Assembly (NCBI GenBank): GCA_018266295.1
Contig: JAFEAQ010000011.1
Span: forward strand, 967,626 to 1,031,625
Origin: Bdellovibrionales bacterium
GTDB lineage: Bacteria; Bdellovibrionota; Bdellovibrionia; Bdellovibrionales; Bdellovibrionaceae
DNA length: 64,000 bases
Direction of reading: 5' to 3'
The notes beneath the pieces are model-generated. The model made no database searches. It saw nothing but the letters and a program-made list of their open reading frames with translations, and was not told where the DNA came from. Positions within the stretch are counted from its first letter, which is position 1, and each line of letters begins with the position of its first letter. The translations under genes were made by a program, and so were the position numbers. Shown in pieces: positions 57,878-64,000 of this stretch.

Positions 57878-59095
57878 CTAGAAAAACAACATCAGGTTAA
57901 GTTCTTGAACAAGCTGTCTTTCAACGTTTGTTCCCGCGATCACATCAGAAACTTCCAGCGCAATGATCGCAGGGATCGCAGCCGATTTTCTGAAGTAGCT
58001 TTTAATACTGTTATAAGTGAGCTCCATCTTCGCGCGTTGCGCGTTCAGGGCTGTCTTTGCTGATAAGAGATCGTATCGGGCATCTTTGGAACCGCGATAG
58101 GCGTCTTTTTCTTTTTGAGAAAGTTCATAACCAGCGCCAAGACTCCAACTGTCGTTAAAATCATAAACGAGGCTCCCTCCGAGTGTAGTTGTGTTACCGA
58201 TTGTTCTTTGAACTGTTTGCTTTGTTGAAGCATCCGGAAGAGTGTCATCTTCATTTGTCGGAACGCGCGCGGTGACTTCATCCTGCATGTTGAACAGGTA
58301 GCTCACATAAGGAATCGCCGTGAAGCCCTTACCGAGCTTGCGTGAATACACAAAAGAGTTGTTCAAAGTTGTGCGACCAAAAACATTGAGCTCCGCGAGA
58401 TCATCGGGGTTGTACTTCGGCCCCGTCGGCAAACCGAGCTGCGCTTGATACACGAGGGCTTGGTCGTTATTACCGAAAAGGCGGTACATACTGACGAGCT
58501 GAACGTCGCCAATGAAAGTTTCGTTTTTATCCCCAAGTTGCTTATAGCCCTTATTTGCGAGGGCTTGGTTCGTTGCCGTACTGAGATCGGTATTCAATGC
58601 TTGGTCCAGTTCAGGGTCAAGTCCCGAGAACTGGCGGCGGTAAGCATCGATGTTAGAGAACTGATTCGAAATCGAGATCTTATTAGTATAAGTCACAACG
58701 GGAAGACCGAAGCCGACTGTCCAATCATTGGTCACTCCGCGGGCATAGACCGGGGCGAAGTATTTTACCGCCGGCATGGTTTCGACTTTGAGGACGCCGA
58801 GGTTAAATTGATCACCAAGGCCTTGGGAGCCAAAGCGATTGAGGGCTGTAATGAGTTTTTTTGCGTCGGCATTAAATTTCGCCAAAGTTGGAGCATCAAA
58901 AATAACCGATTTATAGTCGCCGAGTTTCATAAGGGTGCCGGTCTCGGTGTATCGTTCGTCGATACCTTGAATATTGCCCATGCGAATTGACGGGCTGTTG
59001 ATCCCCTCAGGCAAGAGTGAAGTCGACGGGAGAGCCTGGGCGCACTTTGTCCCCAATCCGATGGAGACTAAGAGTAGTAAGGCGATGGTTTTCAT
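57878..59095 (-). CDS. Outer-membrane beta-barrel-like protein, first gene of the unit
   Basis: 405 residues with a signal peptide (1-~20). The mature chain has many amphipathic strands (WTVGFGLPVVTYTNKI, FTAIPYVSYLFNM, SWSLGAGYELSQK) and ends MLFF with terminal Phe, as outer-membrane barrels do. Start at 59095, with GGAAGGGAA upstream and the signal peptide beginning there; a longer frame to 59260 has no such support. Transport or anchoring role unknown. Confidence 0.7.
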   Translation of the reverse strand: MKTIALLLLVSIGLGTKCAQALPSTSLLPEGINSPSIRMGNIQGIDERYTETGTLMKLGDYKSVIFDAPTLAKFNADAKKLITALNRFGSQGLGDQFNLGVLKVETMPAVKYFAPVYARGVTNDWTVGFGLPVVTYTNKISISNQFSNIDAYRRQFSGLDPELDQALNTDLSTATNQALANKGYKQLGDKNETFIGDVQLVSMYRLFGNNDQALVYQAQLGLPTGPKYNPDDLAELNVFGRTTLNNSFVYSRKLGKGFTAIPYVSYLFNMQDEVTARVPTNEDDTLPDASTKQTVQRTIGNTTTLGGSLVYDFNDSWSLGAGYELSQKEKDAYRGSKDARYDLLSAKTALNAQRAKMELTYNSIKSYFRKSAAIPAIIALEVSDVIAGTNVERQLVQELNLMLFF

Positions 59096-59833
59096 TGAGT
59101 TCCCTTCCAATGAGACGGCAAAAACTTCTATAAATTTTACTAAGCGAACTTCGTGCCAACCCCAACCGCACCACACTGATAAACAACATAGAAAATGCCG
59201 CGTACGGGTGTCACAATTCCGAATACTCAGAGTGTATTTTTCAATCCGAGAAATTTTCACGAGACTTCCTCACCCTCAAATGCCCGAGAAACCCTCACGA
59301 AAAATTATGTTTCTTTGCAGAAGTTCGAGAGCTTCTGCTGAAGAAGCAAACTCACTCATCTTGTAGCATAAGTTCACATAGAAAAATTCAAACCTGTCCC
59401 TCATCCCATCCCGACCAAGAAAACTCGGAACAACGATTGGTCGAGCCCAGCAACCTTTACAAAAAATGGAAACACACCCGAACTTTCCTCACAAAAAACT
59501 GCGCTCTAGAACAAAGACTTCGCCCCTCGGGCGCCTCAGCGACCGAAACTCCCCCGTCCGAAAAACGAATTATTGAAAATAGCATTGACGTGGATTTTGC
59601 GCGCGAGGCTTCGCTTGTGGCGCGATTGGAAATTCACTCTAAAAACTCGTGGTATATGTTTCTCAGATTTTACGGAGAGGTTTTTTTCTGTGGTGTGCGG
59701 TGAGAGGTGCATGCTCGCCCTGTCGCTTACTTCGCGATGGCCATCCGTCCGTGGGAACGGTTTTTTAGAATTAGGAAGATTTATTTTTTTGAATTTGGAA
59801 ATAGTTTTGGAGTTTATATATGAGCTAAACGAT

Positions 59834-59932
59834 ATGGAAGCGCGTGGATTTAAAAGACCTAAGAAGAAAGTTAAAAGCTCTCAGAAAAAAACAAAATATA
59901 CGAATAATAAATCAAAGCACCTACGGAAGTGA
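59834..59932 (+). CDS. Possible tiny basic protein (32 aa), uncertain
   Basis: ATG at 59834 opens a frame of 32 residues starting MEARGFKRPKKKVKSSQKK and ending HLRK, one third Lys. GGAG lies about 20 bases before it, further than usual. It could be a nucleic-acid-binding peptide or the tail of a decayed gene: the frame is open back to 59573. Not supported by homology. Confidence 0.3.
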   Translation: MEARGFKRPKKKVKSSQKKTKYTNNKSKHLRK

Positions 59933-59956
59933 CCGAATAAGTAAGTTTATATGTTC

Positions 59957-60018
59957 ATAGTACCTCCCTCTGAATAGGGTCAACTTATAGGTTGACCTTA
60001 TTCAGAGGGAGGTACTAT
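59957..60018. repeat. 28-bp near-perfect inverted repeat (hairpin)
   Basis: Left arm 59957-59984, right arm 59991-60018, loop TTATAG; one G-T mismatch only. Both arms include ACCTCCCTC / GAGGGAGGT. No T-run on either side, so it is not a classic terminator. Could be a REP- or MITE-like element, joined insertion-sequence ends, or the processing/termination stem of the tolC transcript. Confidence 0.85.
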
Positions 60019-60064
60019 CTCACGTAAGACTTACCGCTCGCAAGAGTGGGTTTTCGTCGGAAAG

Positions 60065-60142
60065 CCGGACTTCCTGGGGTTCGGGGATAGGTCCCCGATG
60101 AGCTACGCTGCCCTTCGGGTCCCATGGACGGAGGAAGACCGG
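60065..60142. other. GC-rich structured stretch (candidate RNA or repeat)
   Basis: CCGGACTTCCT (60065-60075) pairs with AGGAAGACCGG (60132-60142) with one mismatch, and encloses CGGGGA-TAGG-TCCCCG (60082-60097) and a small CCC-TTC-GGG stem (60111-60119). The result is a branched, clover-like fold of 78 bases. No known RNA family recognised; the direction of transcription, if any, is unknown, and the minus strand would put it in the 3' leader of tolC. Confidence 0.35.
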
Positions 60143-60166
60143 CGGAGCCAGCAACGACCCAAGCGC

Positions 60167-61468
60167 CTAGTACAGCGCCCGGCCCGAAGCGAGTTCGAGG
60201 TTGCCCAGGGCTTCGATCGCGTCGATCTGCGATTGCACGAGTTTGGCTTTGTTCAAATCTAATTCGAGTTCGGAGTCCAAGAGGTCGTTGACCGTGCGAG
60301 TTCCTGCCTTCTTGCCGGCCGTTGCTTGGCGAACGGCCTCTTGAGCTTGCGTGATCGAAACGGATTTCGACTTATACACCGACACACTGTAATTGTACTT
60401 ACGTTTCCAAAGATCGAACTCCTGCGGCAGTTGGATCATCGCCGCGCGCGTCGCTTCCGCTGCGATCTTTTCTTGATTCGCTGCCTGATGTTGAGTGGCC
60501 CACGAAGCACCACCATCGAAGATCTCCCAATTCAAAGTCACACCTACGGAGTACGCATCTTTGTATTTTGAAGACTCTGCCACGTCACGATCATCGAAGT
60601 TATAATAAGTCTTATCCGCATAGACATTTAACTTTGGCGACCACCAAGCTTTGGAAGCCGCCGCCAATCGCGTCGCACTCTCTTCACGTAAGAGCTTCGC
60701 CTGAATATCATCACGGTTCTGAGCCTCGGCCTGCAGATCCGCCGGAATCACAATTTTATCGATCGAAGGGAATTCCCCCGCCAAATTTTCAGGAAGAGAT
60801 TCAAGACCCATAATCTGCGCCAAACGGTTTTTCGCCAGTGTAATATTATCATCGGCTTGGAGCTTCTCAGTCTTCGCCTCCGCCAACTGCACTTCGATAC
60901 GAAGAGCATCGTAGTTCGTCGTATAACCATATTTCACGTAGCGCTTTGCCTGATCCAAGTGCTCTTCCAAGTTCTTCACCCGCTGACCAGCCACCATCGC
61001 CAACGTCTGAGCCCCCAGCGCTTGATAGAAGCGCGAACGCACTTCACGCTCTAATTGGAATTCCGCCCGGCGCAATTCCAACTCAGAGGCACGCTCTTGC
61101 AAAGAAGCAGCCTTATAGTTGTTCATACCGCCAAAGCCTTCAAACAAAGTATAAGCCGCACGAATATTGAAATCCGTGTAGGGGCTCTCGACTGGCATCT
61201 CGATATGAGCGCCGCCAAAGTCCACCGGCATCAGCATGTATTTCTCGCCAAAACGATGCTCACCGTTCACACTCAACTTCGGCATGAATGTCGAAAAGGC
61301 TTTCTTTTTCTGCCAAGTCGCTGAATCATGCCCTAGTCGAAGCTGACGGATGCTCGGGTTATTGTCCTTCGCTTTTGCCAGCGCATCTTGAAAGGTCACC
61401 GACTGAGCGTGCGCCGCCCAACCGAAAAAGAGAACTAAACCAAAGAGTAACTTTTCAACGTTTTTCAT
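60167..61468 (-). CDS. tolC: TolC-family outer-membrane efflux protein
   Basis: 433 residues with a signal peptide (about 1-21). The sequence is a typical TolC duplication: two long coiled-coil helical regions (SIRQLRLGHDSATWQKKKAF; ASELELRRAEFQLEREVRSR) alternating with barrel strands. It forms the outer-membrane channel of the efflux complex. The gene follows emrB after 4 bases in the same unit. Start at 61468, with GGAG 8 bases upstream and the signal peptide beginning there. Confidence 0.9.
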   Translation of the reverse strand: MKNVEKLLFGLVLFFGWAAHAQSVTFQDALAKAKDNNPSIRQLRLGHDSATWQKKKAFSTFMPKLSVNGEHRFGEKYMLMPVDFGGAHIEMPVESPYTDFNIRAAYTLFEGFGGMNNYKAASLQERASELELRRAEFQLEREVRSRFYQALGAQTLAMVAGQRVKNLEEHLDQAKRYVKYGYTTNYDALRIEVQLAEAKTEKLQADDNITLAKNRLAQIMGLESLPENLAGEFPSIDKIVIPADLQAEAQNRDDIQAKLLREESATRLAAASKAWWSPKLNVYADKTYYNFDDRDVAESSKYKDAYSVGVTLNWEIFDGGASWATQHQAANQEKIAAEATRAAMIQLPQEFDLWKRKYNYSVSVYKSKSVSITQAQEAVRQATAGKKAGTRTVNDLLDSELELDLNKAKLVQSQIDAIEALGNLELASGRALY

Positions 61469-61472
61469 ATAA

Positions 61473-63026
61473 CTACTCCATCGCTGCAACTTCTGGATCC
61501 ACTTTGACTTTTCCTTTTGGCAAGAAGAAGGCAATGAGAACACAGCCGCCGACAATCAAAGCTCCGACCAGAAATGAGTCCTGGAACGAAAGCACCATCG
61601 ATTTTAAATTCAAATCCCGGATGAGCAGACCTTGCGAAACAGCCTGTGACTGTCCCCAGGTATAGCCCAATGAGTGCACATGATCGCGCAGGATCATGGC
61701 CTGTCTTGCAAAGCCTCCGCTTTGATTTGCCAGATTCTCACCGACAACGCCAAGGTGATAGTGCATGCGGTGACTGAGCACCATCGAAAGGATTGCGATG
61801 CCCAATGACCCACCAATCTGCTGCATGATATTCATCATCGAAGATGCCATCCCGGCTTTATGTTTAGGAACGGAATTCATCGCTAATGCTGAGATCGGTG
61901 AAATCATCAACGCCAAGCCCACACCACGAATCAGTGTCGGATAAATAATCCCCCACTTGGAAGTGTTCATATCGAGATCTTTATAGAGGTACATAAAAAC
62001 CCCTAGTAAGATTAAGCCCGTGATAGTTAAAATCCGTGGCCCCATCTTATCGCTGAGACGCCCACCCACCGGCATCAACATCGCAAGAACCAAAGAACCC
62101 GGCAGCAACAATAAACCGCTATCGACTTCTTCTAAGCCCTGAATCTGTTGCAAGAAGAGCGGCAACAAGAACGTCCCGCCGTACAAAGCCAGCGAGCGCA
62201 CCATGGTCACCACCATTGCCATTGTAAAGGTGCTGTTTTTAAACAACGTAATATCAATAATTCGGTTTTCCACTTGGGTTTCCACAAGCATGAAGCCGAT
62301 GAAACCCAACACAGCAATGATTCCGCAGACAATGATATAGTTCGAAGTCCATCCTTCGTGCTCTCCTTTAGAAACTCCGAGCAGGAAAGAAATCAAGAAC
62401 GAAGTAAAGAAGAAGAATCCCCAGGTATCAAACGCCCTGCGGTGATGCGGATGCGGAACGTCTTTACGAAGCATCTTCATCGCCATAATCAAACCGATAA
62501 TCCCGATCGGCAAATTCACTAAGAAAATAGATCTCCAGCCAAACCACTGAGTCAAGAAACCACCGAGTGTCGGACCAATCGCAGGACCTGCGATCACACC
62601 GACGCCCCAATAGCCAAGAGCTTTACCGCGCTCTTCGGGCTCAAACACTTCGGTGATCATCGCCATACCGGTGGGAGTGATCGCACCCCCACCCAGAGCT
62701 TGAATCACGCGGGCAACGATCAGCGAAGGTAAATCCCACGCAAGACCGCACAGCACGGAGCCTAAAGTAAAAACGATCAAACTGACTGCATACAAAGATT
62801 TGTGACCAATGCGGTCGCGGAGCCATGCCGTCAACGGCATCAGAGAAGCAAAGGCTAGCATGTAGCCTGTAATAATCCATTCGATGTCATCAACACCGAC
62901 ACCGAAGTCGGCCATAATATTTGGAACAGAGACGTTAACGATACTGGAATCCAGGGCCGCCATCATCGTCCCTATCATAACGATGATCAGCACTTCCCAT
63001 TTATAACGCGAATTTTGCGTTTCCAT
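61473..63026 (-). CDS. emrB: DHA2-family MFS multidrug transporter (EmrB/QacA type)
   Basis: 517 residues with about 14 hydrophobic helices, as in the DHA2 family. Motif A-like region WLRDRIGHKSLY, motif C-like GPAIGPTLGGFLTQW, and the N-terminal ALDSSIVNVSVPNI are clear. It works with the HlyD-type protein encoded just upstream (EmrA) and the TolC protein downstream to export toxic compounds across both membranes. The unit is emrA-emrB-tolC with 2 and 4 bases between genes. Confidence 0.93.
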   Translation of the reverse strand: METQNSRYKWEVLIIVMIGTMMAALDSSIVNVSVPNIMADFGVGVDDIEWIITGYMLAFASLMPLTAWLRDRIGHKSLYAVSLIVFTLGSVLCGLAWDLPSLIVARVIQALGGGAITPTGMAMITEVFEPEERGKALGYWGVGVIAGPAIGPTLGGFLTQWFGWRSIFLVNLPIGIIGLIMAMKMLRKDVPHPHHRRAFDTWGFFFFTSFLISFLLGVSKGEHEGWTSNYIIVCGIIAVLGFIGFMLVETQVENRIIDITLFKNSTFTMAMVVTMVRSLALYGGTFLLPLFLQQIQGLEEVDSGLLLLPGSLVLAMLMPVGGRLSDKMGPRILTITGLILLGVFMYLYKDLDMNTSKWGIIYPTLIRGVGLALMISPISALAMNSVPKHKAGMASSMMNIMQQIGGSLGIAILSMVLSHRMHYHLGVVGENLANQSGGFARQAMILRDHVHSLGYTWGQSQAVSQGLLIRDLNLKSMVLSFQDSFLVGALIVGGCVLIAFFLPKGKVKVDPEVAAME

Positions 63027-63028
63027 AA

Positions 63029-63901
63029 CTATCTCACTTTAATTTTTACCGTCACTGATTGTCCTGATTTCAAAGTTTCTAAGGGATTGTCTAAAATGAT
63101 TTTGATCGGGATCCGTTGAACGACTTTCACGAAGTTCCCCGAAGCATTATCACTTGGGATCAGCGCAAATTGTCCTGCGGTTGCCGCACGCACTTCGCTG
63201 ACTTTACCAATCAGCTTGCCGCCTTCGTCGACAGAAATAGTCACAGGCTGGCCTGGTTTAATATGCGAAACTTCTGTTTCTTCGATATTCGCATTCACCC
63301 AAGCATGGGCTCGGTCTGCGACAGAAACGGCCGTCTGCCCGTTCTCAAGAATATTCCCGACTTCAGCAATCTTCTGAACGACGATGCCGTCAAAAGGCGC
63401 TTTTAAGAACGTATTCTCAAGCGCAACCTGGGCAAGCGTCAGCTCTGCTTGCGCCAGTGTAAAGTTAGAACGAGCATTATCGAGATCTCTTTGCGGAGCA
63501 CTGTTTTGGCGAACAAGGCCTTCGAGGCGGCCAAGCTCTTTTCGGGTCAAATCCAGTTTTGATTGTGCACGGTCGACCTGTGCTTGGCTGATACGATGAT
63601 CGAGCTCAACAAGCACATCCCCTTTTTTAACGATCGAGCCTTCTTCGACATTCACTTTTTCAATTCGCCCGCTCACACCACTCGGAGCTACGCGGACGAT
63701 GGTCATCGCGACGCGAGCATCATCGGTGTTGATGTAAGGATGGAAGAAGAAAAACCAAGTGATTAAAGAGAGGATGGCAACACCAAGAGTGCTGATCAGC
63801 ACTTTGCGGGTCATCTCAGACTTGTACCACACCTTTTTCTTTGAGATCGCAGCTGTAGGAACTTCTCTAGAAATGTTATTTGTGATTATAGTCTCTGCCA
63901 T
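63029..63901 (-). CDS. emrA: HlyD/EmrA-family membrane fusion protein
   Basis: 290 residues: one N-terminal membrane helix (VLISTLGVAILSLITWFFFF), then the lipoyl/barrel-sandwich halves (RVAPSGVSGRIEKVNVEEGS and APFDGIVVQKIAEVGNILE) on either side of a short coiled-coil hairpin, then a beta-barrel. This adaptor connects the EmrB pump to TolC. GGAG precedes the ATG. It follows the MarR-like gene by 12 bases. Confidence 0.93.
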   Translation of the reverse strand: MAETIITNNISREVPTAAISKKKVWYKSEMTRKVLISTLGVAILSLITWFFFFHPYINTDDARVAMTIVRVAPSGVSGRIEKVNVEEGSIVKKGDVLVELDHRISQAQVDRAQSKLDLTRKELGRLEGLVRQNSAPQRDLDNARSNFTLAQAELTLAQVALENTFLKAPFDGIVVQKIAEVGNILENGQTAVSVADRAHAWVNANIEETEVSHIKPGQPVTISVDEGGKLIGKVSEVRAATAGQFALIPSDNASGNFVKVVQRIPIKIILDNPLETLKSGQSVTVKIKVR

Positions 63902-63913
63902 AAAGGCTCCTAT

Positions 63914-64000
63914 TTATTTGCCGTGTACTTTGTCGAAGTGCGCATTTATTTTTGTTAGTAAGTTAAAAAGTTGATCATGTTCTTCTGGTGAAAGCGAAGC
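63914..64000 (-). CDS. MarR-family regulator, 3' end only
   Basis: The visible 28 residues (ASLSPEEHDQLFNLL and on to the stop at 63914) match the C-terminal end of MarR-family proteins (LSPEEQ-x-L-x-x-LL-x-K). MarR proteins often repress the efflux pump genes behind them and release in response to the exported compounds. The rest lies beyond the window. Twelve bases separate its stop from emrA, so it is first in the unit. Confidence 0.75.
   Translation of the reverse strand, partial: ASLSPEEHDQLFNLLTKINAHFDKVHGK

Larger units (their letters stand above)
59096..60166. other. 1.07-kb intergenic region without a convincing gene
   Basis: It lies between the start of the barrel-protein unit and the end of the tolC gene, both on the minus strand. 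The stretch 59100-59830 has short frames without ribosome sites or recognisable products. From ~59830 there is a small Lys-rich frame, then a strong hairpin (59957-60018) and a GC-rich structured stretch (60060-60142). Base composition swings sharply (GC-rich at 59690-59760 and 60060-60160, AT-rich at 59760-59950), suggesting remnants of different origin. Confidence 0.6.

Noticed and set aside
60065-60142. RNase P RNA fragment on the minus strand (AGGAAGTCCGGCTT resembles the conserved GGAAAGTCCGGGCT)
   Set aside because: Only about 12 bases match and no other conserved RNase P regions follow; more likely a chance similarity.

Overview
The window looks like a chromosomal segment of a Bdellovibrio-type predatory deltaproteobacterium (Bdellovibrionota). 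The support is the mix of two TIGR02147-family regulators (a family best known from Bdellovibrio and Fibrobacter), many secreted proteins and lipoproteins of unknown function, a DUF222-like HNH endonuclease, cell-wall and carbohydrate-active lipoproteins, and moderate GC with many GTG/TTG starts and clear Shine-Dalgarno sites. I infer the genus. No rRNA or other decisive marker is present. Apart from the AT-rich HNH gene and one odd 1.1-kb intergenic region, I see no prophage, insertion sequence or CRISPR.

Layout. 1-9.1 kb: end of a chemotaxis receptor, an RsmB-like rRNA methyltransferase, a YqjD/ElaB-like pair of inner-membrane proteins, an HNH endonuclease, a long EpmA-like ligase with a small Cys-rich secreted protein, and the tldD-pmbA protease pair. 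9.2-21.5 kb: a histone-H1-like protein, a 16-cysteine repeat protein, and glycine cleavage genes split into gcvP and, 6 kb later, gcvT-gcvH. Between these lie an M23 peptidase, a heptosyltransferase-like GT9 gene coupled to an Rsm22/METTL17-like methyltransferase, a TIGR02147 regulator and a TrmK-like methyltransferase. A tRNA-Leu(TAG) follows gcvH.

21.5-31.7 kb: a TetR-like regulator, a MAPEG protein, an S4-like protein and a divergent locus with two large membrane proteins fused to spermidine-synthase-like domains, one with a degenerate catalytic region. Then come a DegT/DnrJ/EryC1 aminotransferase and a lipoprotein. 31.7-37.5 kb: a GapN-like dehydrogenase with an altered ELGGK motif, a reduced PqiA-PqiB (Let/MCE) lipid-transport pair, an alpha/beta hydrolase, a free-methionine sulfoxide reductase and a DEAD-box helicase.

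37.5-47.3 kb is the most distinctive accessory region. It has a second TIGR02147 regulator translationally coupled to a secreted protein, a lipoprotein with two SUEL-type (animal-type) galactose-binding lectin domains and a clan GH-A-like glycosidase domain, and a secreted LamG protein. Two paralogous lysozyme/transglycosylase-like proteins flank an envelope-stress cluster (DUF4142, two BON proteins, a YflT-like glycine-zipper protein). Surface binding plus glycan and peptidoglycan cleavage would suit attachment to or invasion of prey, but that is inference.

47.3-64 kb: a TrmN6-like methyltransferase, a run of secreted/lipoprotein genes, and a leftward unit with a beta-barrel protein, an 854-residue lipoprotein, a polytopic GT-C-like protein and lipoate-protein ligase (LplA can supply the lipoyl group GcvH needs). 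A 1.07-kb region without a convincing gene carries a 28-bp near-perfect hairpin next to a GC-rich structured stretch. Last is a leftward marR-emrA-emrB-tolC drug-efflux operon, running off the window end in the MarR gene.
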